Below, piece by piece: positions 1 through 7,334 of a stretch of 8,375 nucleotides of DNA (its first letter is position 1; every line of letters starts with the position of its first letter). The translations under genes were made by a program, and so were the position numbers. The notes under the pieces were generated by a model. The model searched no databases, was not told where the DNA came from, and worked only from the letters and a program-made list of their open reading frames with translations. Origin of the DNA: Methanosarcinaceae archaeon (GTDB taxonomy: Archaea > Halobacteriota > Methanosarcinia > Methanosarcinales > Methanosarcinaceae). The DNA is taken from assembly GCA_030596385.1 (NCBI GenBank), contig JAUVKD010000020.1:1-8375 (forward strand). The letters run 5' to 3'.

Positions 1-216
1 GAAATAAAAGGTGCCACTCGTATTGCCAGTGTGGGCGATGCAGTCATGACAGTCCTGGTAGCGCTTGAAGATGATGCTATAATGGTGCTTGATCCTGACA
101 CATATGAAACGGTCACTATCAAAAAACCCGTCGTATTTGCAGCACAATCCGGCAGCGAAATACCGGTTATCAAAACAGAATACGGTCTGTTCGCCTTACC
201 CGGTGAACACGCATGA
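1..216 (+). CDS. C-terminal fragment of an archaeal NMD3-like protein (5' end outside window)
   Basis: The first frame is open from base 1 to a TGA at 214-216, giving the last 71 residues of a longer protein. It reads as a small beta-rich domain with the stretch VLDPDTYETVTIKKP and the ending IKTEYGLFALPGEHA. From memory this resembles the C-terminal domain of archaeal homologues of NMD3. The eukaryotic protein is the adaptor for 60S subunit export; the archaeal proteins are thought to act in ribosome assembly. The diagnostic N-terminal zinc-binding CxxC motifs would lie upstream and cannot be seen, so the name rests on the C terminus and the neighbourhood (translation and transcription genes). 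The next gene begins 19 bp after the stop, suggesting one operon. Another beta-domain protein is possible. Confidence 0.6.
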   Translation, partial: EIKGATRIASVGDAVMTVLVALEDDAIMVLDPDTYETVTIKKPVVFAAQSGSEIPVIKTEYGLFALPGEHA

Positions 217-239
217 AAAACAATCGTGCAGGAAAATGA
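202..239 (+). promoter_or_regulatory. Ribosome binding site and 8-codon mini-ORF ahead of the ATP-grasp gene
   Basis: GGTGA at 202-206 is a good Shine-Dalgarno match lying 6 bases before an ATG at 213-215. That ATG overlaps the stop of the NMD3-like gene as ATGA. It opens a frame of only eight codons (MKNNRAGK), whose TGA at 237-239 overlaps the ATG at 236, again as ATGA. The best ribosome binding site here therefore serves the mini-ORF and not the long downstream frame, which fits either translational coupling through reinitiation or chance. No data here show that the peptide is made. Confidence 0.3.
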
Positions 240-1420
240 AAAACATGAAAGACGTTTTAATTATCGGATACAGCACACGAAATATCGTTTGTTCTGCCAG
301 GCGTGCCGGATATAATGTTTACTCTATTGATGCATTCACTGATTTAGATCTTGTAGAATGTGCCTCCGGATCAAGAGCGTTTGATCTTGATGGGAATATA
401 GATATAAAGACCATCAGCCGCGAGAAAATAACAGAACTTATGGATAGCCTGGGAGTGGATTTTGATGCCATTGTTCTTGGTTCCGGTTTTGAAATGATGG
501 ATCTGACCAGTCTTTCGCACCCCATATTGAATAATTCCCCGCGTATCATGCAGGAAGTTTCCGACAAGGAAAAATTTGCAAAAAAACTTGTTTCAATGAA
601 TATACCGCACCCACATACTTATGATCTGAGTGATATAGGGCATATCAGGTATCCGCTCATGGTAAAACCAAAATGTGCAGGCGGTGGAAAATTTAACAAG
701 TTGGTTTTTGATGTGGGTGAACTGAATTCATATCTTGATGAGATATCAAATATGAGAATGGATATCAGTACGGATGATATGCTAATTCAGGAATTTGTGT
801 CAGGTGTACCTATTAGTGTTTCGGTGATATCAATAAAGGGAAGTGCAGTTGCAGTTGCTGTTAATGAGCAGATGATCGGAATATCATGGCTCACCGGATT
901 ACCTTTCGCATACTGTGGTAATATCACACCGTATGAGACGCCTTATGCTGAAAAGATGTGCGACATGGCAGAAGATCTGATTTTAAAACTTGGTCTGGTC
1001 GGCTCAAACGGCGTTGATTTTATACTCACGGATACCGGTCCTGTTGTAATAGAGGTCAATGCAAGATTTCAGGGTAGCATGGACACTGTTGAACTTGCAA
1101 CCGGTATCAATTTGTTTGATGCACACGTAAAGGCATTTACAGGTGAACTTTTACCCGAATTGCAAACAAGACCTGAGACAAAGCAGTATGCAGCACGGGC
1201 AATTGTGTATGCCAAAAAACGTTTGTTGATAGATGTGATGACAATCGATGAGTTACGAAACGAACCTGTTACGGACATTCCAAATTCCGGTTATCTGGCG
1301 GATGTAAATGAACCTGTGACATCGATCCTGCATACAGAAACGACACGATATGGCGTTATGGCAAATATCAAAAAAAGTGTGTGTGCTGTTTATAAAATTA
1401 TTAATGAAAGCGCAGTTTGA
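236..1420 (+). CDS. ATP-grasp superfamily ligase of unknown substrate
   Basis: A 394-residue protein with ATP-grasp architecture. The N terminus (residues 5-30) is a Rossmann-like strand-loop-helix, VLIIGYSTRN, followed by ARRAGYNVYSIDAF. The nucleotide-binding lysine and glycine-rich loop are at 143-152 (VKPKCAGGGK). The C-terminal metal-binding acidic motif is at about 271-281 (VIEVNARFQG; E273, N275, R277). ATP-grasp enzymes join a carboxylate to an amine, thiol or similar nucleophile through an acylphosphate. The overall pattern resembles the uncharacterised archaeal group of biotin-carboxylase-like ATP-grasp proteins (COG2232-like, from memory), so the substrate is open. The frame extends upstream to 89 but overlaps the previous gene, so the true start is near 236 or 245 (ATG AAA GAC), nine bases apart. 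An AGGA at 230-233 is 2 bases from the first and 11 from the second, so neither is ideal. It sits between NMD3-like and tfe genes, suggesting co-transcription. Confidence 0.85.
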   Translation: MKNMKDVLIIGYSTRNIVCSARRAGYNVYSIDAFTDLDLVECASGSRAFDLDGNIDIKTISREKITELMDSLGVDFDAIVLGSGFEMMDLTSLSHPILNNSPRIMQEVSDKEKFAKKLVSMNIPHPHTYDLSDIGHIRYPLMVKPKCAGGGKFNKLVFDVGELNSYLDEISNMRMDISTDDMLIQEFVSGVPISVSVISIKGSAVAVAVNEQMIGISWLTGLPFAYCGNITPYETPYAEKMCDMAEDLILKLGLVGSNGVDFILTDTGPVVIEVNARFQGSMDTVELATGINLFDAHVKAFTGELLPELQTRPETKQYAARAIVYAKKRLLIDVMTIDELRNEPVTDIPNSGYLADVNEPVTSILHTETTRYGVMANIKKSVCAVYKIINESAV

Positions 1421-1475
1421 TAACAAATAAGTAACCATAAATTAATATTACAATACATTACATTATGTGACTTAC

Positions 1476-1482
1476 GAGGTGA
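1476..1482 (+). promoter_or_regulatory. Strong ribosome binding site deciding the TTG start of tfe
   Basis: GAGGTGA lies 6 bases before TTG 1489-1491. The TGA inside it (1480-1482) is in frame with tfe, so translation of tfe cannot begin upstream. The next in-frame ATG (1558-1560, residue 24) would remove conserved N-terminal residues of the winged helix. The TTG start is therefore well supported. Confidence 0.8.
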
Positions 1483-1488
1483 ATATTC

Positions 1489-1983
1489 TTGATTGATTTA
1501 AATGATCAAGTTGTACGGGGATACCTTACACGACTTGTAGACAATGATGGATTGATTATGATCGAGCGGATGCCTGAAGGCGAGGTGACGGATGAACAAA
1601 TAGCAGAAGCAAGTGAAGTTCTGTTAAATGTTGTAAGACGGACCCTGTTTACATTGTCTGAGAACAAACTTGCAACATGTAAACGGGAACGTGATTCCAG
1701 CAGTGGCTGGCTTACGTATCTGTGGCACCTGGATATGACAGATATTGAGCCGCAACTGGCAAAAGAGAAAAAAAAGTTGACCCGGAATCTTAAAATACGT
1801 CTTGATTTTGAAGAGGACAACGTATTTTATGTCTGTCCTGACGGATGTGTCAGGATGTTTTTCAACGATGCGGCAGAAAGCGAATTCCTTTGTTCGATAT
1901 GTGGCGAGGATCTGATATTTCAGGATAACACGGATTTTACAAAGGCTTTGAAAATGCGTCTTGAGGCTATAAATACAAAATAA
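1489..1983 (+). CDS. tfe: Transcription initiation factor E, alpha subunit (TFE)
   Basis: A 164-residue basal transcription factor, the archaeal counterpart of the N-terminal half of eukaryotic TFIIE-alpha. In the family it binds RNA polymerase near the clamp and stalk and helps open the promoter in complexes with TBP and TFB. Residues about 1-90 form the extended winged helix, with MPEGEVTDEQIAEAS and the recognition-helix stretch NVVRRTLFTLSENKLA; GWLTYLW follows at 73-79. A charged linker (about 88-105) leads to a zinc ribbon whose ligands are C116, C120, C135 and C138 (C-x3-C-x14-C-x2-C). Length and domain order are normal for the family. The start codon is TTG, fixed by the strong ribosome binding site and an in-frame stop just upstream. 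It follows the ATP-grasp gene by 68 bp of AT-rich DNA that could hold its own promoter. An HD-domain gene follows after 38 bp. Confidence 0.95.
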   Translation: MIDLNDQVVRGYLTRLVDNDGLIMIERMPEGEVTDEQIAEASEVLLNVVRRTLFTLSENKLATCKRERDSSSGWLTYLWHLDMTDIEPQLAKEKKKLTRNLKIRLDFEEDNVFYVCPDGCVRMFFNDAAESEFLCSICGEDLIFQDNTDFTKALKMRLEAINTK

Positions 1984-1996
1984 ACAATAGGCAACA

Positions 1997-2025
1997 GGCA
2001 TATGCCTCATAATCGATTCACATGA
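1997..2025 (+). promoter_or_regulatory. Palindrome and 7-codon mini-ORF ahead of the HD-domain gene
   Basis: GGCATATGCC at 1997-2006 is a perfect 10-bp palindrome. The ATG inside it (2002-2004) opens a seven-codon frame (MPHNRFT) ending in TGA at 2023-2025, which overlaps the ATG of the next gene as ATGA. That next gene has no recognisable ribosome binding site of its own. The arrangement could allow coupled translation, or the palindrome could be a protein site; both are inference. Confidence 0.25.
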
Positions 2026-2540
2026 TTTCATTCGATAATGCCGTAAATATCTTATATGATTGTGGCTGTGCCCAAAATGTAATTGATCACTGCCTTGCAG
2101 TGTCTTTTTTGTCTATCAATACAGCACAGGAGTTATTAAAGTCAGGAAAAAATGTTGACATTGAATTAGTGGGAGTTGCAAGTGTACTGCATGATCTTGG
2201 ACGTGCTCGTACACATGCGATTGACCACGCAGTTGTGGGTGCAAAAATGGCGGAAGAACTTGGTCTTGATGCACGTATTGTCCGAATTATAAAATGTCAC
2301 ATTGGTGGAGGGCTCTCAAAGGTTGAGGCAAAAGAATCGGGACTTCCTGATGGCAATTATATTCCATTTACCATAGAGGAAAAGATCGTTGCGCACTGTG
2401 ATAATCTTATGCGGGGGACAAAACAGATAAGCGTGGATGAATATATTTTAAGAATGCAATCCTGTTGCATGAGTAAGAAAAGTATTGATCGAATCAGGAT
2501 TCTTGCGAATGAAATTGGTGTGCTGCAAAAAACGGATTGA
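2022..2540 (+). CDS. HD-domain phosphohydrolase (HDIG/TIGR00295-like)
   Basis: A 172-residue metal-dependent phosphohydrolase of the HD superfamily, consisting of essentially one HD domain. Visible metal-ligand candidates are H23 (IDHCLAV), the paired H57-D58 (VLHDLGRARTH) and D127 (AHCDNLM). H65, H69 (DHAVVGA) and H93 (CHIGGG) are further conserved-looking histidines that could form a second metal site. HD proteins of this size hydrolyse phosphate esters of nucleotides or similar compounds; the substrate cannot be read from sequence. It resembles the archaeal TIGR00295 HDIG family, which I recall in association with tRNA-modification genes in some archaea, though no such gene is seen here. 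In-frame TAA at 2010-2012 rules out a longer N terminus, and ATG 2022 has no clear Shine-Dalgarno. The 38-bp gap after tfe suggests co-transcription with it. Confidence 0.85.
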   Translation: MISFDNAVNILYDCGCAQNVIDHCLAVSFLSINTAQELLKSGKNVDIELVGVASVLHDLGRARTHAIDHAVVGAKMAEELGLDARIVRIIKCHIGGGLSKVEAKESGLPDGNYIPFTIEEKIVAHCDNLMRGTKQISVDEYILRMQSCCMSKKSIDRIRILANEIGVLQKTD

Positions 2541-2592
2541 ACACTAACTTGATAATGGGTAAATACTTGTGGCAGTTTGATTGATATAGGTG

Positions 2593-2620
2593 GCGTTTTT
2601 GGGCCCTGGGACAAAAACGC
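2593..2620. repeat. 9-bp perfect inverted repeat with GC-rich loop
   Basis: GCGTTTTTG (2593-2601) and CAAAAACGC (2612-2620) pair perfectly around a 10-base loop containing GGGCCC. It lies 52 bp after the HD-domain gene. Neither strand has an oligo-T tract directly after the stem, so it is not a typical terminator. It could still be an RNA 3'-end structure or a binding site. Confidence 0.6.
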
Positions 2621-2992
2621 TCAATCTACAATCTATTGATGCTATAGTTCTAAAAATTATTATATCTATAATATACAATTGAAAACGTTTCATCATTAGG
2701 TCGATTAATCAATTGATTTTGGCATATTGTTGAAATGACTGTATCACAAAAAATTTGGTATACCCGCAACAAACTTGGTGGAAATGTGATTATAGTGGTG
2801 TAATCCAAAAAACAAAATTTCATCGCCTGAGATACATAATTATCTCCATGAGATTTCATGGATTATAATACACTGAAAAAACATAATGCGGGATTTAGAA
2901 AATATACGGAACACCGATTGTTGTTTTGTCATCACGTATAATTCCATACATAAATTCAGGCTACCAACACAATGTTGAAGAGACAGTAATTA

Positions 2993-3029
<37 letters not shown>

Positions 3030-3046
3030 TTTTTTTACCATACACC

Positions 3047-3050
3047 AGGA
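3047..3050 (+). promoter_or_regulatory. Weak ribosome binding site for hisS
   Basis: AGGA, 10 bases before ATG 3061, is the only Shine-Dalgarno-like sequence in the short leader between the AAT repeat and hisS. A moderate match at the long end of the usual spacing. Confidence 0.4.
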
Positions 3051-3060
3051 CATAACCACA

Positions 3061-4380
3061 ATGAAGATCAACAAACCAAGAGGAACACGGGATTTTCTTC
3101 CCGAAGATACAGCACGCAGGAAATATATTGAGAACAGGATGCGAGAAGTGGTCAAAAACTGGGGATATGGCGAGGTGATCACGCCAACTTTTGAGCATCT
3201 GGATCTATTTACTCTCAAATCAGGTGAGGGTATCATAGGTGAACTATACAATTTCACTGACAAAGGCGACAGGGAGATGACGCTTCGCCCGGAATTGACC
3301 GCACCTGTTATGCGGATGTATGTCAATGAAATGCAGGCAACCCAAAAACCTCTCAAGTTGTTCTATTTTGAGAATTGTTTCAGGTATGAACGCCCCCAAA
3401 AAGGAAGGTTTCGGGAATTCTGGCAGTTTGGTGTGGAAGTGATAGGTAGTAGCAGGCCGGATGCTGATGCAGAAATAATCGCGCTTGCGATAAACATGCT
3501 TGATGCAGCCGGAATAAAAGGCGACCTGCATGTCGGACAGCTTGGTATCATACGCCACATATTAAGTGTTCTGGATATCGAACAGCAGAGTAAGATCATG
3601 CGACTTGTCGACAAAAAGGATGATACGGGGCTAGACGATTTTTTAGAAAAAATCAATGCGCCTGCTGACCTTCGGCGGAACCTTCTTGAAATTATCTGCC
3701 TGACAGGAGATGACGCTGTTGAAAAAGCCCGTGATATAATCGGCAACATACCCGAACTTGACATGTTCGAGGAACTGCTTATTATGCTTGATGCATATGA
3801 AATTGATTACAATGTGGACTTCGGCATTGCCAGGGGACTTGATTACTATACAGGCATGGTCTTTGAAATATACGCCAAAGGACTCGGTGCACAGAATCAG
3901 GTATGTGGCGGAGGATCATACAATTTAATCAAACTATTTGGCGGTGGAGATGTTCCGTCAACAGGTTTCGGGCTTGGATTTGACCGCATAATGGAGATAT
4001 GCAATATCAAAGCCGATGAGCTGATAAAAGTTGTTATAATTTCAACCGATTCCACACGTCTTGATGCGATCAAGGTCGCAAATGAATTAAGACACGTTGT
4101 GCCTGTCCATCTTGACCTTATGAAACGTAAATTCAATGCGCAGTTGTCTTATGCCAACAACATAGGAGCTGATTACACGGTTATTGTAGGTGAGCAGGAA
4201 CTTGAGGCAGGAAAAGTCACCCTCAAAGACATGGCATCAGGTGAACAATCACTCTTGAGCATAGAAGAAGTTATCCAAAAAATCAGGCAAATTATTAAAC
4301 AATATTCTAACCGGAATTCGAAAACCATACAAGATTATCCGGATATGACTGATGTAAAAAAAAATACAGACCCTTGGTAA
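3061..4380 (+). CDS. hisS: Histidine-tRNA ligase (HisRS)
   Basis: A 439-residue class II aminoacyl-tRNA synthetase that charges tRNA-His with histidine using ATP in the cytoplasm. The N terminus has the typical [12 protein letters not shown] (5-16). The motif 2 region is [18 protein letters not shown] (107-124), including the arginine that contacts ATP. The histidine-specific signatures ARGLDYYTG (257-265) and VCGGGSYN (281-288) are both intact. Motif 3 is [10 protein letters not shown] (302-311). An anticodon-binding domain follows (about 325-418). The last 20 or so residues ([20 protein letters not shown] and on) form a polar tail beyond the usual end, of unknown role. All catalytic signatures are present, so this is a true synthetase and not a HisZ-like paralogue. 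The upstream region carries the AAT microsatellite; downstream, the membrane-protein gene begins about 50 bp after the stop, so the two may share a transcript. Confidence 0.97.
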   Translation: MKINKPRGTRDFLPEDTARRKYIENRMREVVKNWGYGEVITPTFEHLDLFTLKSGEGIIGELYNFTDKGDREMTLRPELTAPVMRMYVNEMQATQKPLKLFYFENCFRYERPQKGRFREFWQFGVEVIGSSRPDADAEIIALAINMLDAAGIKGDLHVGQLGIIRHILSVLDIEQQSKIMRLVDKKDDTGLDDFLEKINAPADLRRNLLEIICLTGDDAVEKARDIIGNIPELDMFEELLIMLDAYEIDYNVDFGIARGLDYYTGMVFEIYAKGLGAQNQVCGGGSYNLIKLFGGGDVPSTGFGLGFDRIMEICNIKADELIKVVIISTDSTRLDAIKVANELRHVVPVHLDLMKRKFNAQLSYANNIGADYTVIVGEQELEAGKVTLKDMASGEQSLLSIEEVIQKIRQIIKQYSNRNSKTIQDYPDMTDVKKNTDPW

Positions 4381-4388
4381 TAGCTGTA

Positions 4389-4434
4389 ATGGAAAAGCAT
4401 TTTGACCTTTATGTTCTTTATGTCCTTTAGTATG
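4389..4434 (+). promoter_or_regulatory. 13-codon mini-ORF ending beside the next start codon
   Basis: ATG 4389-4391 opens a frame of thirteen codons (MEKHFDLYVLYVL) ending in TAG at 4428-4430, one base before ATG 4432 of the membrane-protein gene. That gene has no visible Shine-Dalgarno at any of its candidate ATGs. This could be a leader peptide for reinitiation or simply chance. Confidence 0.2.
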
Positions 4435-4929
4435 AAACAATTTCGCATGTCAATCACCACTGATGAGACCGCAGCCGATGCACTCCCAATGAGATTTACA
4501 GTTGCTGCGATACTTATTGTGATTATAGGAGTGATTGTTACATCGTCGGTTCTGGATCTTATGTTATCTGCACGCATGCATGATACGCAAACCGGGGTAT
4601 CGAAGATTGTTTACAATGCAGAGCAAATGTCGGTGCGCGGGGCTGGCAGTGTGATCACGCTTGATATCGACATTCCGGATGACGTCACTGTTGTACTCGG
4701 CGCACTGCCAGATAATGAACATGCATGGCCGGACGATGCAGGCAATTATTATATTCAGTCCGGCAGTGAACAAAGGATTTATGTGACGAATGCGGCGTTC
4801 TCGAATTTTGAAATGGATAGTGCAGTTGAACTCTTATCTGGTTCACACAGAGTGACTCTTGAAAGTGTTTATAATTCAAATTTTAGTCGGGTGTTCATTT
4901 TAGTCTATGAAACAAAGGATAATGGATAA
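4432..4929 (+). CDS. Unknown single-pass membrane protein with outer beta-rich domain (pilin-like)
   Basis: I do not recognise this protein. From ATG 4432 it has 165 residues: a polar N terminus (1-20), one strong membrane segment (about 22-44, RFTVAAILIVIIGVIVTSSV) and a roughly 120-residue ectodomain that looks beta-rich, with stretches such as SVITLDIDIPDDVTVVLG and ending in SRVFILVYETKDNG. There are no cysteines. Short N terminus, single helix and beta domain recall archaeal type IV pilin-like or FlaF/FlaG-like envelope proteins, but no canonical prepilin peptidase site is visible, so it may stay membrane-anchored. The start is uncertain: the frame opens at TTG 4402, with in-frame ATGs at 4411, 4420, 4432 and 4447, and none has a clear ribosome binding site. 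It lies just after hisS and adjoins a second protein of similar layout, suggesting that the two work together. Confidence 0.7.
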   Translation: MKQFRMSITTDETAADALPMRFTVAAILIVIIGVIVTSSVLDLMLSARMHDTQTGVSKIVYNAEQMSVRGAGSVITLDIDIPDDVTVVLGALPDNEHAWPDDAGNYYIQSGSEQRIYVTNAAFSNFEMDSAVELLSGSHRVTLESVYNSNFSRVFILVYETKDNG

Positions 4930-4942
4930 TTGGTGTGTGGAA

Positions 4943-5551
4943 ATGCCTCTAAAAAATATACTAAATGATCAGTCCGGCTGGATCGATTTTATCCTCTCCA
5001 AAATTGCATTGATAATTGCAAGTGTGATAATCATCTCAGCTACCTTCCAACTGGCAGCAGACTTTAAGGATATGGGTCCCGAACATGAACTGGGAATACT
5101 CGCACTTGATTTTAAATCAAATGTGGATAATCCGGGAAGTGATACCTTTGACTATGGCATCAGGCGAACATATTCATTTGACACGGAAAAATACGGTCCT
5201 GAGACAGGTTTTTACAATGTTAATGCAGCTATCTCAGGTGAGTACGTGGAGATTACTGCAACAGCACATGGCGGTAGACAAATCCACGCCGTCAAACCGC
5301 TTATGTTAAAGGTTCTGCCATTTAATGAAAGCACACTTAGATATGAACTTAAAGATGAATACGGGCATAACGGTACTATTGAAGACCTGATTACCAGTGA
5401 CTACCTGACAGTTGCAGGTTTTCTGTCTCAAAAAAGCGCAGATAAAGTAATGCTAAATACAAGCACAGGTGTTTTTATCCAAAAAACGATCATATATGTG
5501 GAAACCGATAATGGAGTATATGATCTTGAATACACACTTGTTTATCAATGA
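4943..5551 (+). CDS. Unknown single-pass membrane protein with outer domain, partner of the preceding gene
   Basis: I do not recognise this protein. From ATG 4943 it has 202 residues: a short N terminus (MPLKNILNDQSGWIDF), a membrane helix at about 15-38 (LSKIALIIASVIIISATFQL) and a soluble remainder rich in beta-prone and aromatic stretches, ending in GVYDLEYTLVYQ. There are no cysteines after the start chosen. ATG 4943 is preferred because GGTG at 4932-4935 lies 7 bases before it; the frame also offers ATG 4907 and 4922, which overlap the preceding gene and have weaker signals (AGGA only 2 bases before 4922). The DQSGWIDFILSKI start, with a helix immediately after a few polar residues, is typical of archaeal pilin-like or membrane-anchored envelope proteins. 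The near overlap with the preceding gene and the same layout suggest a two-gene unit whose products form an envelope complex (inference). Confidence 0.7.
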   Translation: MPLKNILNDQSGWIDFILSKIALIIASVIIISATFQLAADFKDMGPEHELGILALDFKSNVDNPGSDTFDYGIRRTYSFDTEKYGPETGFYNVNAAISGEYVEITATAHGGRQIHAVKPLMLKVLPFNESTLRYELKDEYGHNGTIEDLITSDYLTVAGFLSQKSADKVMLNTSTGVFIQKTIIYVETDNGVYDLEYTLVYQ

Positions 5552-5766
5552 CGAGCGAGTGCTTGAAATACAAAACGGTATATTTACCATTGTAATATTC
5601 TGATTTAAAATATCAGGCTACCTTTGAGATTAAACGGTGAACCTATTGCTTCTGATTGTCAGGGGAAATTTGTTGAAATTGTATATTTTTTTGAAAGTCC
5701 GTGTTAAAAGTAAACCTATTTATCCATTGCCGCAAATCAAATTGAAAACAAAAACAAGGTGAACCA
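5552..5766 (+). promoter_or_regulatory. Promoter and leader region of the AMP phosphorylase gene
   Basis: This 215-bp gap has a TATA-like TATTTATC at 5717-5724, giving an expected transcript start near 5745-5750 and a short leader. The ribosome binding site AAGGTGA (5756-5762) is 4 bases before ATG 5767. A second TATA-like run, GTATATTTTT, is at 5681-5690. AACCTATT occurs at 5640-5647 and again at 5713-5720, overlapping the TATA candidate. A weak hairpin CTGAT-ATCAG (5600-5616) may mark the end of the upstream unit. The Shine-Dalgarno is clear; the promoter call is by spacing only. Confidence 0.5.
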
Positions 5767-7287
5767 ATGCAACTAAAAGTACAACCTCTTGACATCAAAG
5801 TAGGAAAATTCAAAGTCGTCCTGAACACGATCGATGCAAAAGAACTCGGCGTCATTGAAGGCGATCGTGTGCATGTCAGGGACCATGAGAGCTTAACAGC
5901 GATTGTAGATACCACTGAGGATATGATCGCACCGGGTATGTTAGGTGTGTATCATGAGGTTGCAGAGCGGCTTAAAAAGGCATGGACTGAGCCTGTGGAT
6001 GTTATTCCTGCAATGCGTCCGAAATCCACTGAAGTTATTAAGAAAATGATGAATCAGGAAAAACTAACGAAGGATGAAATTTATTTAGTTGTTAAGGATA
6101 TTGTGGATGAAAGTTTAAGCGATATCGAGCTGTCTGCATTTATCACTTCCTCTTACATAAATGACCTGAGTGATGATGAGACCGAATGGCTCACAAGTGC
6201 TATGATCGACACTGGTGATAAAATTGAGTTTGACACTCATCCTATTATGGATAAACACTCGATTGGCGGTGTTCCGGGTAATAAGATATCTCTTCTTGTT
6301 GTGCCAATTGTTGCAGCAAACGGACTGCTTATTCCTAAAACAAGTTCAAGAGCCATAACAGGCGCAGGCGGGACATCTGATTTGATGGAAATACTCGCAC
6401 CTGTGGAATTTAATGCTGCTGAGGTCAAGGATATGACCGAGAAGGTCGGCGGTGTACTTGTTTGGGGAGGTGCAACAAATATTGCGCCTGCGGATGATAA
6501 GCTTATCAGGATTGAGTATCCCCTCTCTGTTGATCCGCACTGCCAGCTTCTGGCATCCATCATGGCAAAAAAGGGTGCTGTGGGTGCGGATAATGTGGTT
6601 ATTGACATTCCTACGGGTGCAGGTACCAAAATACCGGATGTTCAAGCGGGTCGCAAACTTGCACGCGATCTCATAAATCTTGGCGAAAGACTGGGAATGA
6701 ACGTTGATTGTGCATTGACATACGGCTCCTCTCCGATTGGGAGGACAGTAGGACCTGCACTTGAAGTTATAGAAGCATTGAAAGTACTTGAGACCGGAGA
6801 AGGGCCGAACACTTTAGTTCAAAAAAGTGCTGTGCTTGCCGGCATGTTGCTTGAAATGGGCGGCGTAGCAGCCAAAGGACATGGATATGATCTTGCTATT
6901 GAAACCATCAATAACGGTAAGGCCCTGGCAAAATTGAAGCAGATAATAGAGATTCAGGGCGGCGATCCGAATGTAACACACAAGGATATTGTAGTGGGTG
7001 AGCATACCGCCGAGTTGCGTGCACAAACTGACGGCTACATAATTGAGTTCGACAACAAACGTCTCATTGAGATTGCAAGGATGGCAGGTGCACCAAATGA
7101 TAAAGGTGCAGGTATCCTTATCCACAAAAAGCGTGGGGAATCTGTTAAAAAAGACCAGCCTGTTTTTACAATCTATGCAGAAAAGGAGTGGAAGCTTAGC
7201 AATGCACTTAAAAGTGCGCATCTTATTATGCCTATTGTGGTTGAGGGCATGTTGCTTGAGCGAATTCCTGCTTTCAAGGAGTTTTGA
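5767..7287 (+). CDS. deoA: AMP phosphorylase (archaeal, nucleoside 5'-monophosphate phosphorylase)
   Basis: A 506-residue enzyme converting AMP and phosphate to adenine and ribose 1,5-bisphosphate; the family also uses CMP and UMP. With ribose-1,5-bisphosphate isomerase and form III RuBisCO it feeds nucleotide riboses into 3-phosphoglycerate. Length and the roughly 85-residue N-terminal extension separate it from thymidine phosphorylase (about 440 residues). Family motifs are all present: KHSIGGVPGNK (163-173), KTSSRAITGAGGTSD (191-205), NIAPADDKLIRIEYPLSVDP (238-257) and PTGAGTK (282-288). Positions I recall as AMP-binding or catalytic in the archaeal enzymes are intact: G168, S194-G199, T203, D256 (acid), S264 and K288. 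The C terminus has the alpha/beta domain typical of the pyrimidine phosphorylase fold. The start has a strong AAGGTGA. It appears monocistronic; the partner genes (isomerase, RuBisCO) are not in the window. Confidence 0.97.
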   Translation: MQLKVQPLDIKVGKFKVVLNTIDAKELGVIEGDRVHVRDHESLTAIVDTTEDMIAPGMLGVYHEVAERLKKAWTEPVDVIPAMRPKSTEVIKKMMNQEKLTKDEIYLVVKDIVDESLSDIELSAFITSSYINDLSDDETEWLTSAMIDTGDKIEFDTHPIMDKHSIGGVPGNKISLLVVPIVAANGLLIPKTSSRAITGAGGTSDLMEILAPVEFNAAEVKDMTEKVGGVLVWGGATNIAPADDKLIRIEYPLSVDPHCQLLASIMAKKGAVGADNVVIDIPTGAGTKIPDVQAGRKLARDLINLGERLGMNVDCALTYGSSPIGRTVGPALEVIEALKVLETGEGPNTLVQKSAVLAGMLLEMGGVAAKGHGYDLAIETINNGKALAKLKQIIEIQGGDPNVTHKDIVVGEHTAELRAQTDGYIIEFDNKRLIEIARMAGAPNDKGAGILIHKKRGESVKKDQPVFTIYAEKEWKLSNALKSAHLIMPIVVEGMLLERIPAFKEF

Positions 7288-7334
7288 TTTTGCGGGGCAG
7301 ATAAGAGGATTTCCGCAGGTGAAATAAGTATAAA

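Noticed and set aside
89..235. N-terminal extension of the ATP-grasp frame from ATG 89
   Set aside because: It lies entirely over or just after the upstream gene in another frame, reads as low-quality protein, and would put about 49 non-family residues before the Rossmann strand.
2593..2620. Intrinsic terminator after the HD-domain gene
   Set aside because: The stem is good, but there is no oligo-T tract directly after it on either strand; kept as an inverted repeat only.
2650..2859. 69-codon minus-strand frame in the gap before hisS
   Set aside because: Its composition is that of AT-rich noncoding DNA, with no ribosome binding site, no motif, and overlap with several palindromes.
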